Assembly: GCF_900111905.1 (NCBI RefSeq)
Contig: NZ_FOKM01000003.1
Location: 124,001-188,000 of the forward strand
From: Rhizobium sp. NFR07
GTDB taxonomy: Bacteria > Pseudomonadota > Alphaproteobacteria > Rhizobiales > Rhizobiaceae
Direction: 5' to 3'
Length of the DNA stretch: 64,000 nucleotides
In this document: in pieces, positions 1-8,096 of the stretch
How positions within the stretch are numbered: the stretch's first letter is position 1
Layout: every line of letters starts with the position of its first letter
Notes under the pieces: generated by a model
Told to the model about the DNA's origin: nothing
Databases searched by the model: none
What the model saw: the letters and a program-made list of their open reading frames with translations, nothing else
Made by a program: the position numbers and the translations under genes

Positions 1-2
1 AC

Positions 3-1001
3 GACCTGTGGGACTTCGACGTACCGATGGCGCCGTCCTTCGTCGACTTCCCCAAGGCTGACGGCACGACCGTTCCGGCCCTCGTGTTCGGCACGAAGGC
101 CGGCCAGATCTGGGTACTCGACCGCGCCACCGGCCAGCCGCTGACCAAGGTCGAGGATGTTGCGGTCAAGCCCGGCAAGATCCCGAACGAGCCCTACGCT
201 CCGACCCAGAAACTGTCCGTCGGCATGCCGCAGATCGGCGCCCAGACGCTGACCGAAAGCGACATGTGGGGTGCGACCCCGTTCGACCAGCTTCTGTGCC
301 GCATCTCCTTCAAGGGGATGCGTTACGACGGCGTCTACACGGTGCCGGGCACAGACCTGGCCCTCAACTTCCCCGGCTCGCTCGGCGGCATGAACTGGGG
401 CGGCGTTTCCACCGATCCCACGACGAACACCGTTTTCGTCAACGACATGCGTCTCGGCCTGTGGATCCAGATGAAGGAAGCCGCCCCGACGACCGCCGTC
501 AACAGCGGTTCGGAAGCCACCAACACGGTCATGGGCGTCGTGCCGATGAAGGGCACGCCCTATGCCGTCGACAAGAACCGCTTCCTGTCGGCTCTCGGCA
601 TTCCCTGCCAGGAACCGCCTTTCGGTTCGCTGACGGCGATCGACATGACGACGCAGAAGATCAAGTGGCAGGTGCCGCTCGGCACGGTGGAAGACACCGG
701 TCCGTTCGGCATCAAGATGGGTGTTCCGATCCCGATCGGCATGCCGACGATCGGTGGCTCGCTCGCCACCCAGGGCGGTCTCGTCTTCTTCGCCGCCACC
801 CAGGACTACTATCTGCGCGCCTTCGACTCGGCCACGGGCAAGGAAATCTGGAAGGCCCGCATGCCCGTCGGCAGCCAGGGCACGCCGATGACCTACAAGT
901 CGCCGAAGACCGGCAAGCAGTATGTCGTCATCTCGGCCGGCGGTGCCCGCCAGTCGCCCGACCGAGGCGACTACGTGATCGCCTACGCGCTGCCGAACTG
1001 A
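3..1001 (+). CDS. gcd: Membrane-bound PQQ-dependent glucose dehydrogenase, C-terminal part
   Basis: This is the C-terminal end of a quinoprotein dehydrogenase; the reading frame is open to the left edge, so the N-terminal membrane domain and most of the propeller lie outside. The first readable residues, DLWDFDVP, match the conserved HHDxWDxDxP segment of Gcd. Later come blade repeats such as TAIDMTTQKIKWQVPLGT, a GG(S/N)LATQGGLVFFAAT block and the terminal GKEIW...QYVVISAGG segment typical of the PQQ beta-propeller. The family oxidises glucose to gluconolactone in the periplasm and passes electrons to ubiquinone. A strong terminator follows at 1026. Assignment as Gcd rather than another PQQ alcohol dehydrogenase rests on the HDLWD motif and the C-terminal pattern. 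Confidence 0.88.
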   Translation, partial: DLWDFDVPMAPSFVDFPKADGTTVPALVFGTKAGQIWVLDRATGQPLTKVEDVAVKPGKIPNEPYAPTQKLSVGMPQIGAQTLTESDMWGATPFDQLLCRISFKGMRYDGVYTVPGTDLALNFPGSLGGMNWGGVSTDPTTNTVFVNDMRLGLWIQMKEAAPTTAVNSGSEATNTVMGVVPMKGTPYAVDKNRFLSALGIPCQEPPFGSLTAIDMTTQKIKWQVPLGTVEDTGPFGIKMGVPIPIGMPTIGGSLATQGGLVFFAATQDYYLRAFDSATGKEIWKARMPVGSQGTPMTYKSPKTGKQYVVISAGGARQSPDRGDYVIAYALPN

Positions 1002-1025
1002 TCATCGGTTCGCCACAAATGCTCG

Positions 1026-1054
1026 AAATGCCCGGCCATGCGCCGGGCATTTTT
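1026..1054 (+). terminator. Rho-independent terminator after gcd
   Basis: A perfect 11-bp inverted repeat (1026-1036 with 1042-1052, five-base loop) runs directly into a T tract, 25 bp after the gcd stop. Confidence 0.9.
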
Positions 1055-1239
1055 CGTTTGAACAGCTGCGCAAAACCCCGCTCAAAAAAAGTTTATCGCA
1101 GGAACCGCCCTGCCCTGCCTGGTGAAATTATTTTCAAGATCGCCTGATCACTTCGATTGCTGCACCGCACCTCGAAATTGCTGCAATGCAGCTTAATTTC
1201 GAAACTGCGCATTTAAGCGAGTGAACGAGGAAGCTTTTC

Positions 1240-2139
1240 ATGGTCTTACCCCAGTCCGCCCGTCTGCACCGCATGCTCGGCTATATCGGATGGCCGCTTG
1301 CTCTTCTGTTTCTCTGGGACCTGGCCGTCACGCTGGCCTATGTCTACCTCCCCCACCCCTGGCTCAACCTGCCCGTTCTGCCGATGAGCCTGCTCGGCTC
1401 GGCGCTCGCCCTGTTTCTCGGCTTCCGCAACAACAATGCCTATAACCGCTGGTGGGAGGCCCGCACGCTGTGGGGCGCGATGGTGAATGCCTCGCGCTCA
1501 TTCGCCCGCGAGGTCTATTCGCTGATCGACGACCGGCCGGAGAGCCGTCACCTGCGCCGCACGCTGGTAACGCGCCAGATCGCCTATGTGCATGCCCTGC
1601 GCTGCCATCTGCGCAGCCAGAAATCCTGCGAGGAGATCGATGAATTTCTGCCCGAGGATGAAGCGGAAAAGGTGCGCGGCTTCAACAACACGCCGAACGC
1701 GATCTTGAACGGCAGCGCGGCGATGCTGGCGGAAGCCGAGAGCAAAGGCTGGATCGACAGCTATCGTCGGATCCAGATCGAAAGCCTGCTCGTCGACATG
1801 AGCAATGCGCAGGGTGGCATGGAGCGGATCAAGAACACGCCGTTGCCGCGCGAATACGCCTATTATCCGACGCTGTTCGTACATGCCTTCTGCATTCTCC
1901 TGCCGATCGGCCTCGTCGATACGCTGACGATCTACACGCCGCTTGCCTCCACCGTGGTCGGCTTCATGCTGCTTGCCATGGACAGGATCGGCGCCGACCT
2001 CCAGGACCCGTTTGCCAACCGCGCCCATGACGTGCCGCTGTCCTCGATCTGCCGTACGATCCAGATCGATCTCGAACAGCTGATCGGCAAGCCCAAGCCG
2101 GCAACGCCGCTCAAGCCGGTCGGGAATGTTCTTTGGTAA
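1240..2139 (+). CDS. Bestrophin family (YneE-like) membrane channel protein
   Basis: A 299-residue protein of the bacterial bestrophin/UPF0187 family, whose members form pentameric ion channels in the inner membrane. Two hydrophobic segments lie near residues 15-40 and 45-65, followed by the family signature GFRNNNAYNRWWEAR (about residues 61-75) and WGAMVNASRSFAREV. A second hydrophobic pair lies near residues 210-250, followed by DLQDPFANRAHDVPL, a conserved C-terminal block. The ATG at 1240 follows a GAACGAGGAAG ribosome site. It stands alone between two terminators, so it is probably monocistronic. The ion selectivity cannot be read from the sequence. Confidence 0.9.
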   Translation: MVLPQSARLHRMLGYIGWPLALLFLWDLAVTLAYVYLPHPWLNLPVLPMSLLGSALALFLGFRNNNAYNRWWEARTLWGAMVNASRSFAREVYSLIDDRPESRHLRRTLVTRQIAYVHALRCHLRSQKSCEEIDEFLPEDEAEKVRGFNNTPNAILNGSAAMLAEAESKGWIDSYRRIQIESLLVDMSNAQGGMERIKNTPLPREYAYYPTLFVHAFCILLPIGLVDTLTIYTPLASTVVGFMLLAMDRIGADLQDPFANRAHDVPLSSICRTIQIDLEQLIGKPKPATPLKPVGNVLW

Positions 2140-2152
2140 TCTTGCAAGGAAA

Positions 2153-2177
2153 AACGCCCGGCTTCGTGCCGGGCGTT
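2153..2177. terminator. Bidirectional terminator between bestrophin and SDR genes
   Basis: A perfect 10-bp inverted repeat (2153-2162 with 2168-2177) with a TTCGT loop lies 13 bp after the bestrophin stop. An A tract precedes it, so it also suits the converging SDR gene on the minus strand. Confidence 0.8.
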
Positions 2178-2205
2178 CTGTTTGATCCGTGTCTTTCCGT
2201 TTCGT

Positions 2206-3049
2206 TCAGGCAGCCTCGGTCTTTGCGAAATCCGTCGAGACGGAGATGCTGCGGAAACGTTCCAGAATGGCTTTGTCGGAAGCGATCTTGGCTTCGATGG
2301 CGGCGACCGTGTCGCTGCCGAGCGGCAGGCGGACAGGCGGGTTCTCCATGTCGACGAAGTCGATGAGCACCGAGGCAAGACGGTCCGGATTGCCCGGCTG
2401 GTTGCGGCTGATGACCTTTGCCTTTTCACGCACCGCGCCCCGAGGTCTGCGCGTAGTCTTCGATCACCACCGGGCTGGTGGAAAGCGAGTTTCCCTCCAG
2501 GAAATCCGTGCGGAAATAGCCGGGCTCGACGGCGGTGGCATGGATGCCGAGCGGCGCGACTTCATCAGCCAGCGCTTCGGTCAGGCCTTCCACGGCAAAC
2601 TTTGCAGAGGAATAGACGCCAAAGCCGGCAGCACCGCGATATCCGCCGACCGACGAGAAGTTGAGGATATGGCCGGCGCGCTGGCGGCGCATATGGGGCA
2701 GCACGGCGCGGGTGACGGAAAGAAGACCGAAGACATTGGTGCGGAAGATCGCTTCGACTTCCTGCCCGGTTGCTTCCTCGACCGCGCCGAGCAGGCCGAA
2801 GCCGGCATTGTTGACGAGAACGTCGATGCGACCGAAAAGGGTGACGGCGGCTCTTGCGGCCTCATGGGCCTGGGCCTCGTCGTTGACATCTAGTGCGACG
2901 GGCAGAAGGTTGGGATGATTGCCGAGGCGCTCGATGACCGTCTGCGGGTTGCGGGCAGTGGCAACGACATTGTCGCCCTTGGCGAGCGCCTTTTCGGCGA
3001 TGAGAGCACCAAAACCGCGGGATGCTCCAGTGATGAACCATGTACGCAT
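2206..3049 (-). pseudogene. Short-chain dehydrogenase/reductase, frameshifted
   Basis: A classical SDR of about 280 residues, broken by a one-base insertion. The start at 3049 gives the Rossmann motif TGASRGFG, the NNAG motif, a catalytic SS...YSSAK (Ser, Tyr and Lys) and ends ...IEDYAQTSGRGA with a stop near 2426. The remaining 70 residues (REKAKVISRNQPGNPDRLA onward, stop at 2206) continue in the neighbouring frame. Removing one C from the CCCC run at 2438-2441 restores one frame of 281 codons, reading ...TSGAVREKAKV. The dehydrogenase core is intact; only the C-terminal substrate-lid region is displaced. It is divergent from a LysR regulator at 3180, its likely controller. It could be a sequencing error in a homopolymer. 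Confidence 0.85.
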
Positions 3050-3179
3050 GAGAATCTCCTATTTGTCATCTGAGACGTCGAAGCCGTCGACCACCGGCGG
3101 CTTGAGGAGAGTTCTACGCCCGGAACGTTCCTGAGATAATCGACTCGATTGTCCTCGGCTTAGTGAATACAATTCAGCA

Positions 3180-4064
3180 ATGCGGATCATTGCCCCTACC
3201 GACCTGACACCCTTCCTGGCGCTTGCGCGGCACAAGAGCTTTCGGCGCGCAGCCGACGAACTCGGATGCACGCCGTCGGCACTCAGCCATGCGATGAAGG
3301 CGCTGGAAGAGCGGATGGACCTGCGCCTGTTCAACCGAACGACCCGCAGCGTGGCGCTGACGGAGGCCGGAGAACGCTTGCTTGCCCGCGTGGCGCCGGC
3401 CTTCCGCGACATCGAGGATGCGCTCGATGACCTCAACAATTTTCGCGGCACGCCTGTCGGGCGGCTGAGGATCAACGCATCACGCCCCTCGGCGCGCATG
3501 GTGCTCCTACCGCTCGCCGCGCGCTTTCTTGCAAACCATCCACGCATCGGCATCGAGATCGTCATCGACAACGAGTTCGTCGACATGGTTTCGGAGGGTT
3601 TCGACGCCGGCGTGCGCTTCGGCGAGACGGTCGCGCAGGACATGATCGCCGTGCCGATCGGGCCGAGGCAAAGAACCGCGATCGTCGCCACGCCGGACTT
3701 TTTCGAAACCCATGCGAAACCGACGACACCCGAACAGCTGAAGTCCCTGCCCTGCATCGGCTACCGTTTCGGCTCCGGCCGGCTTTATGCCTGGGAGTTC
3801 GAGCGCGGCGGCGTGGAACTTTCCGTCGAGGTGGACGGCCCGCTTGTCCTCGACGATCAGGACATGATGGTGGATGCGGCACTTCTGGGCAGCGGCATCG
3901 CCTTCACCTTCGAGGATCAGATAAAGGATCTGGTGAAAGAAGGTAGGCTCGTGCGCGTGCTGGAGGACTGGTGTCCATATTATTCCGGCTTCTATCTCTA
4001 CTATCCGAGCCGCCGCCAGATGCCGGCGGCGCTGAGAGCGTTCGTCGATTTCGTCAGGGCTTGA
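3180..4064 (+). CDS. LysR family transcriptional regulator
   Basis: A 294-residue LysR-type regulator. The N-terminal winged helix-turn-helix is clear (FRRAADELGCTPSALSHAMKALEERMDLRLFNRTTRSVALTEAG, about residues 20-65), followed by a LysR substrate-binding domain with VGRLRI at its start. It belongs to the broad group that typically represses or activates a divergently encoded oxidoreductase, and here it diverges from the SDR at 3049 with a 130-bp intergenic region. That region contains ATTGT and ACAAT half-sites at about 3148-3173 near the LysR start, a possible autoregulatory site. The inducer is unknown. Confidence 0.9.
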   Translation: MRIIAPTDLTPFLALARHKSFRRAADELGCTPSALSHAMKALEERMDLRLFNRTTRSVALTEAGERLLARVAPAFRDIEDALDDLNNFRGTPVGRLRINASRPSARMVLLPLAARFLANHPRIGIEIVIDNEFVDMVSEGFDAGVRFGETVAQDMIAVPIGPRQRTAIVATPDFFETHAKPTTPEQLKSLPCIGYRFGSGRLYAWEFERGGVELSVEVDGPLVLDDQDMMVDAALLGSGIAFTFEDQIKDLVKEGRLVRVLEDWCPYYSGFYLYYPSRRQMPAALRAFVDFVRA

Positions 4065-4313
4065 TGGTGCGGCAAGTTTGCAGGCCTCGGCTGCAAGGTG
4101 GCCATGAACTTGTTTAGAACACATTGGCCTCCTATGTAGCTGTCATCGGCATTGCTGATGAGCGCTGAAAACCTTCGCCGCTCGCAAATGCCGCCGCTGC
4201 TTCAGCTTTTGACCATGGATGTACCGGCACTGGTTGATAAGGCAGCGATGAGAGAGGTCGGAGCAATATAGCCCCGGCCTTTTTTCGTCTCTCGGCTACC
4301 CCGAAAGAAACCC
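4065..4313. other. Intergenic region with no recognised gene
   Basis: A 249-bp stretch between the LysR gene and a small open frame. I see no convincing coding frame, tRNA or repeat. The segment just before 4290 has a short pyrimidine-rich run that may belong to the promoter of the next small gene. Confidence 0.4.
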
Positions 4314-4475
4314 ATGAACAAAAAAGATCCGCAGTTGCTGCTCAAGCGAGCAGTGCGACAGCACGCGAATACGAGTGGGGGCGGCCATCTCGGCGGCACC
4401 AATCACGGGCAGGGTTACGACGCCAAGACAACGTCCGGCGCAAACGCACCGAAGCGCCGTAGCGGCAAGGCCTGA
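4314..4475 (+). CDS. Small basic hypothetical protein (53 aa)
   Basis: A 53-codon open frame starting MNKKDPQLLLKRAVRQHA and ending KRRSGKA. It is basic and glycine-rich in the middle (SGGGHLGGTNHGQGYDAK), with no membrane segment or signal peptide. A purine-rich GAAAGAAA lies just upstream of the ATG, and a strong terminator begins 28 bp after the stop, which supports it as a transcribed unit. I do not recognise the family; the charge suggests nucleic-acid or ribosome association, which is only a guess. Confidence 0.55.
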   Translation: MNKKDPQLLLKRAVRQHANTSGGGHLGGTNHGQGYDAKTTSGANAPKRRSGKA

Positions 4476-4502
4476 TCCTCAATTCAAGCTTCGGAAAACC
4501 AG

Positions 4503-4535
4503 CGCCCCGCGGCTTCATCTGCGGGGCATTTTTTC
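4503..4535 (+). terminator. Rho-independent terminator after the 53-aa gene
   Basis: An inverted repeat (GCCCCGC at 4504-4510 pairing with GCGGGGC at 4521-4527) is followed by a long T tract. Confidence 0.85.
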
Positions 4536-4611
4536 TTTGTCTCACCCGCAGATCATAAATCATTTTGGAACAATTCCGTCGCTTGCGCGATGGTTAAGAA
4601 AGGAGTTTTCA

Positions 4612-4812
4612 ATGGACAGGAAAATGGTAGAGGCCACAGTGAAGGTCGACGGCACCCGCATTCCGGTGGGACTGATGAACGTAGGCCAGGCACTGGAACT
4701 GCCGCGCGAAAGCGGCATGCGGTTCAGCCACCCGGACGGCATGGCCGGCGAAACGGAGCACCTGCTCACCCGTAACGAACTTGCTTCGCTGGTGGAGCAG
4801 AGGGCGTCTTAA
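4612..4812 (+). CDS. Small hypothetical protein (66 aa)
   Basis: A 66-residue protein starting MDRKMVEATVKVDGTRIPVG. The start is fixed by an AAGAAAGGAG ribosome site ending 6 bp before the ATG at 4612; the frame is open upstream through the terminator, so longer versions are unlikely. It is acidic and soluble, with no membrane segment. The sequence alternates predicted strands at the N-terminus (VEATVKVDGTRIPVGLM) with a helical C-terminus (LTRNELASLVEQRAS). I do not recognise the family. It lies between two other small genes, all on the plus strand, but each seems separately transcribed. Confidence 0.6.
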   Translation: MDRKMVEATVKVDGTRIPVGLMNVGQALELPRESGMRFSHPDGMAGETEHLLTRNELASLVEQRAS

Positions 4813-4921
4813 AGTCCCGCTTCGATAAATTAGCATAATTCAAATCGGACAAGCGGACGGTTTGATGGTAGCTTTGCTTGTCGAAGAGAAACTCTCTCGG
4901 TTGAACCGTAAGGAGCCTGCC

Positions 4922-5191
4922 GTGAGTTCGGTCATACCCGTCGGTTTTTCCCTCGAATGGAGCTATCCGGTCATCGTCAGAGACGGCGAGATCAAGGATA
5001 GGTCCATTTGCGGCCCAAGGGCCGCGTTGAAATACCTGCACAATGATCTGACGATCCGTTCCGGCCGCACCTACTGGCGGGCGGTGGATGCGTGCAACGA
5101 CGCGCTGCGATATCGCGGCGATATCGATGACGCCCGCAATTCCTTCATCGCCGCCTATGCCGAATGCATGACCAAGCTCAGCATTCACTGA
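4922..5191 (+). CDS. DUF982 domain-containing protein
   Basis: An 89-residue protein of the DUF982 family, small proteins found almost only in rhizobia and relatives. The pattern is W(S)YPVIVRDGE...R.ICGPRAALKYLHNDL......Y.RAVDACNDAL, matching the family's W-PV, GP-A and C-A positions. I chose the GTG at 4922 because AGGAG at 4911-4915 sits six bases upstream; an in-frame start at 4862 would add about 20 residues without a good ribosome site. Function is unknown. It converges with the antitoxin-like gene at 5220. Confidence 0.8.
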   Translation: MSSVIPVGFSLEWSYPVIVRDGEIKDRSICGPRAALKYLHNDLTIRSGRTYWRAVDACNDALRYRGDIDDARNSFIAAYAECMTKLSIH

Positions 5192-5219
5192 GCCATTTTC
5201 CATCATTCGAGTTCGATGC

Positions 5220-5621
5220 TCACGCGGGCAGGAGCCCGGAACTGTCTTCTGCGGCAGCGCAGCTCATCAGATAATCAAGAACGTCGACCAGTCCGGTCCG
5301 CGTCCGGATCATGTCGGCCGGAACTGCGCCGAGAGCACGGTTGTGACGTCCAAGCCATGACCTTGCCGCCTCCTCTTCACCCACGCCCATGGCGTGGAGA
5401 TTTCGAAACACGCCAATCAGCAGCAGCGCCCTTTCAAACGGCTCCGAGCCCTTTTCGAGCAGATGATCCAGACACTGCATGCGCTGGACGGACACCTCCT
5501 GCAGACCGAGAATTTCAGCCAGCGCATGATCATCGATGCCCAGCAGTGCCGCAGCCGTGGTAGCGGCCCTGGTCACGACCTGCATTTCGGAGACGACCGG
5601 GCGTGATCTTTCCTTGGGCAT
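5220..5621 (-). CDS. MbcA/ParS/Xre-like antitoxin protein, apparently orphan
   Basis: A 133-residue protein with the C-terminal MbcA/ParS/Xre toxin-binding domain (formerly DUF2384). The features are an N-terminal helical part (AATTAAALLGIDDHALAEIL), a central RALLLIGVFRNLHAMG helix and the hallmark W-x-x-x-N-x-A-L-G-x-x-P-x-D-x-I-x-T-x-x-G-L-x-x-V-x-x-Y-L block near residues 87-116. In RES-Xre toxin-antitoxin operons this protein is followed by a RES-domain NAD-degrading toxin. Here the next gene downstream (4922-5191) is on the opposite strand and is DUF982, so the antitoxin appears to stand alone. It may be a solitary regulator or a remnant. Confidence 0.75.
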   Translation of the reverse strand: MPKERSRPVVSEMQVVTRAATTAAALLGIDDHALAEILGLQEVSVQRMQCLDHLLEKGSEPFERALLLIGVFRNLHAMGVGEEEAARSWLGRHNRALGAVPADMIRTRTGLVDVLDYLMSCAAAEDSSGLLPA

Positions 5622-5781
5622 CGGGGTTGGCTGCGCTCATGTTCCAGCGGTTGAGGGTCCGGCCATTGTCGGGGCGAAGTCGCCGGCAAATTGCCTCGAC
5701 GCATGGGCCTCCATAGCGTGCCCCGATCAAAAGCGCTATCGTCACCGCCGACGCGCCATTCCCGCATTTCGAGGACCGAGG

Positions 5782-6413
5782 ATGCCTTCATCCGAACTGC
5801 TGATCGCATTCTTCCTGACGACTGCGGTGTTTGCCTATATCCCCGGCCCGGCCATGCTCTATGCAGCGGCCCAGACGCTGGCGCGCGGGCGGCGCGGCGG
5901 GCTTATGGCGACGCTCGGAATCCATATCGGATGCTACGTGCATGTGATCGCTGCAGCTGCCGGCCTGTCTATTCTCTTCCATGCGGTGCCGACGGCCTAT
6001 CTCGCCGTCAAGCTGATCGGCGCGGGCTATCTGATCTGGCTCGGGATTTCGCTGTTTCGGGCTCGTGCAGGCGGAGACGCCGGCCTGCCCGCCCTGACGC
6101 AGAAATCAGCCCGGCGGGCATTCTGGAGAGTGTCAAGGTCGAGATCCTCAATCCGAAGACCGCGATCTTCTTCATGGCCTTCCTGCCGCAATTCGTCGAT
6201 GCGTCGGCAAGCTTTCCGGTCTGGCTGCAATTCCTCATCCTGGGGGCGATCGTCAATCTGATCTTTTCCTCGGCGGACCTGGTTTGCGTGCTTCTGGCCG
6301 GCGCGATCCTCGGCCGCCTGAAGAGTTCCGGAACCGTCCAGCGGATGATGCAGCGCGCCGGCGGAACCATCCTGATAGGGCTCGGCACGCATCTGGCGCT
6401 GCAGCGCAACTGA
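5782..6413 (+). pseudogene. LysE/RhtB family amino-acid exporter, frameshifted
   Basis: A LysE/RhtB-type exporter of about 210 residues, split by a missing base. The first frame begins MPSSELLIAFFLTTAVFAYIPGP, containing the family's P-G-P motif, and continues through several membrane segments to KSARRAF. The second frame then gives ESVKVEILNPKTAIFFMAFLPQFVD, the conserved N-P-K-T/A-x-x-F-F block, to the stop at 6413. Adding one base at about 6123-6124 joins them as ...RRAF-LESVKVEILNPK and makes exactly 211 codons. The family exports amino acids or homoserine lactones. The lesion is in an otherwise well preserved gene, so it is either recent or a sequencing error. Confidence 0.85.
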
Positions 6414-6432
6414 TCCGCCGTCAAACGCAAAA

Positions 6433-6463
6433 CGGCTGGAGACCCTGAGGCCCCAGCCGCTTT
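6433..6463. terminator. Bidirectional terminator between LysE-type gene and ohr
   Basis: CGGCTGG (6433-6439) pairs with CCAGCCG (6453-6459); the flanking AAA and TTT extend the stem. It lies between two converging genes. Confidence 0.65.
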
Positions 6464-6517
6464 GAAGGGTGTGCCGGAAAGCCGCCCGAAGCAGCTTTCC
6501 GCACGACTTGTGTCAGA

Positions 6518-6946
6518 TCAGACGACGGTGACCGGAACTTCGGTCGAGGTGCGCATGGCGTGGCTGTAGGGGCATACGATATGCGCCTTGGCGACGAGGT
6601 CTTCAGCCTGCGCCTTGTCCATGCCCGGGATATCGACCGCGAGCGAGACTTCGATGCCGAAGCCGGTGCCGTCTTCGCGCGGGCCGATGCCGACGGTGGC
6701 GGTGACCTTGGCGTCTTCCGGGATCTTGACCTTTTCCTTGGCTGCTACGGCCTTCAGCGCGCCGAGGAAGCAGGCGGAATAACCGACCGAGAAAAGCTGT
6801 TCCGGGTTGGTGCCGGTTGCGCCGTCGCCGCCGAGCTCCTTCGGAACGGTGAGCGTGACGTCGAGAACGCCGTTTTCAGAAGCGCCATGGCCTGCGCGGC
6901 CGCCGGTGGCAGAACCCTTGGTGGTGTAGAGGATAGGCATGTCCAT
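6518..6946 (-). CDS. ohr: Organic hydroperoxide resistance protein Ohr
   Basis: A 142-residue cytoplasmic thiol peroxidase of the Ohr/OsmC family, which reduces organic hydroperoxides. It has LYTT at the N-terminus and both redox cysteines in context: Cys59 in YSACFLGAL (peroxidatic) and Cys125 in HIVCPYSHA (resolving). Length and motifs fit the Ohr rather than the OsmC subgroup. It is divergent from the MarR-type regulator ohrR at 7036 with an operator-like palindrome between them, the classic arrangement in rhizobia and Agrobacterium. Confidence 0.95.
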   Translation of the reverse strand: MDMPILYTTKGSATGGRAGHGASENGVLDVTLTVPKELGGDGATGTNPEQLFSVGYSACFLGALKAVAAKEKVKIPEDAKVTATVGIGPREDGTGFGIEVSLAVDIPGMDKAQAEDLVAKAHIVCPYSHAMRTSTEVPVTVV

Positions 6947-6965
6947 ATTCCCTTCAAAATAGTTG

Positions 6966-6986
6966 AGTGCAATTCAATTGCGCACA
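6966..6986. promoter_or_regulatory. Predicted OhrR operator
   Basis: Within the ohr-ohrR divergent region, TGCAATT at 6968-6974 and AATTGCG at 6976-6982 form a near-perfect palindrome centred on 6975, with GTGC/GCAC extensions. Similar AT-rich TGCAATT-type palindromes are the known OhrR sites in alphaproteobacteria. Confidence 0.75.
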
Positions 6987-7035
6987 ATAGACTTACGCAC
7001 ATTGCATTCCATCGTCAAGCCTGCGAGAATGAATT

Positions 7036-7548
7036 ATGGGAAAGATAGAGCACAGTTCGATGAAGACAGGGGTTTCGCGCCGGAAAAACTCACCCGCCAA
7101 CACCATTCCCGGCATGGCCGCCGGACTGGATGCGATGCTGTGCTTTGCCATTTACGGGGCCGCGCACGCTTTTACCCGCGCCTACAAGCCGTTGCTCGAA
7201 CCGCTCGGGCTCACCTATCCGCAATATCTGGTCATGATGGCGCTCTGGTCGGAGGACGGGCAGAAGGTGAAGACACTCGGCGACCGGCTGGGGCTCGATT
7301 CCGGCACGCTGTCCCCCCTTCTCAAGCGGCTCGAACAATCCGGCCTCGTCGCCCGCAAACGCGACCCGGAAGACGAGCGGCAGGTGAAGATCACGCTGAC
7401 GCCGCAAGGCCTGGCATTGAAGGAAAAGTCCGACGGCGTGATGACCGCGATCGGCAAGGCGACGGGCTGCAGCCTGGACGAGGTTTCGGCGCTGAGGGAG
7501 GCGCTGGTGGGGTTGAAGGACAGACTGGAGGGGGCGGGAGACAAATAG
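7036..7548 (+). CDS. ohrR: MarR family organic peroxide sensor OhrR
   Basis: A 170-residue MarR regulator. The sensing cysteine of OhrR proteins is present as Cys36 in LDAMLCFAIYGAAHAFTRAYKPLL, followed by GLTYPQYLVMMALW and the winged helix LGLDSGTLSPLLKRLEQSGLVARKRDPEDERQV. The N-terminal extension is longer than usual; an alternative ATG at 7060 would give a more typical length. Oxidation of the cysteine by organic peroxides releases it from DNA and induces ohr. Adjacency to ohr and the palindrome between them support the assignment. Confidence 0.92.
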   Translation: MGKIEHSSMKTGVSRRKNSPANTIPGMAAGLDAMLCFAIYGAAHAFTRAYKPLLEPLGLTYPQYLVMMALWSEDGQKVKTLGDRLGLDSGTLSPLLKRLEQSGLVARKRDPEDERQVKITLTPQGLALKEKSDGVMTAIGKATGCSLDEVSALREALVGLKDRLEGAGDK

Positions 7549-7575
7549 GGTCTCAAACCATAGGAAGACAGCGGC

Positions 7576-7998
7576 CTATTCCCGCCTCCAATTGACGACA
7601 GCGAACGTCTTGGCGTTCTGCCGAGGCATGTTCAGAGGAGCACTTGTCAGCGTCATCCTGTCGCCGGATATGTCGCAAAATCTCACCTGATCGGTCCCCA
7701 CCCAGGGTTCGAACCAGGCGATGTCAACGGTAGTGACAAGCCTATTGGGCGGCTCAACCCTGTAGTGCCCCGAATAGGCCAGCATCGAGCGGAAAGCATC
7801 TGCCTCATCGAGGCCGGCCTCGTGAGATACGCGTCGTTCCGACGTAATCATGGCGAACATGCGCCCGCCGGGGTCAAACATTACCGTTCCGGACGGGCGA
7901 TCGCCCCAAGGCTGGGTTCGCTTGCCCGTTGCACAGTCCTCGACGTGAAAGGACTCGATAATCCAGACGCCGGCCAAATCTTCGGTCTGCATGGGCAA
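7576..7998 (-). CDS. Lipocalin-like domain protein
   Basis: A 140-residue protein matching the lipocalin-like (Lipocalin_5) family: an N-terminal LAGVWIIESF segment, a central S/G-x-V-M-F-x-P-x-G-R-M-x-A-M-I motif, YSGHYRVE, and the closing W-x-R. There is no signal peptide. The family is associated with small-molecule binding and often occurs as stand-alone genes; the ligand is unknown. It converges with ohrR with only 27 bp between stops and is not in an operon. Confidence 0.75.
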   Translation of the reverse strand: MPMQTEDLAGVWIIESFHVEDCATGKRTQPWGDRPSGTVMFDPGGRMFAMITSERRVSHEAGLDEADAFRSMLAYSGHYRVEPPNRLVTTVDIAWFEPWVGTDQVRFCDISGDRMTLTSAPLNMPRQNAKTFAVVNWRRE

Positions 7999-8038
7999 CC
8001 TTCCAGTTAGCCTTTGCGACGACCCACATTAGCCCTGA

Positions 8039-8070
8039 TCAAACGCCAGCGCGACAAGAAACGCTGGCGT
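8039..8070 (-). terminator. Terminator after the first L,D-transpeptidase gene
   Basis: ACGCCAGCG (8043-8051) and CGCTGGCGT (8062-8070) form a perfect 9-bp stem; on the minus strand a short T run follows. Confidence 0.6.
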
Positions 8071-8096
8071 CCGTGCTGTTCGGTCAGGCGATGCTT

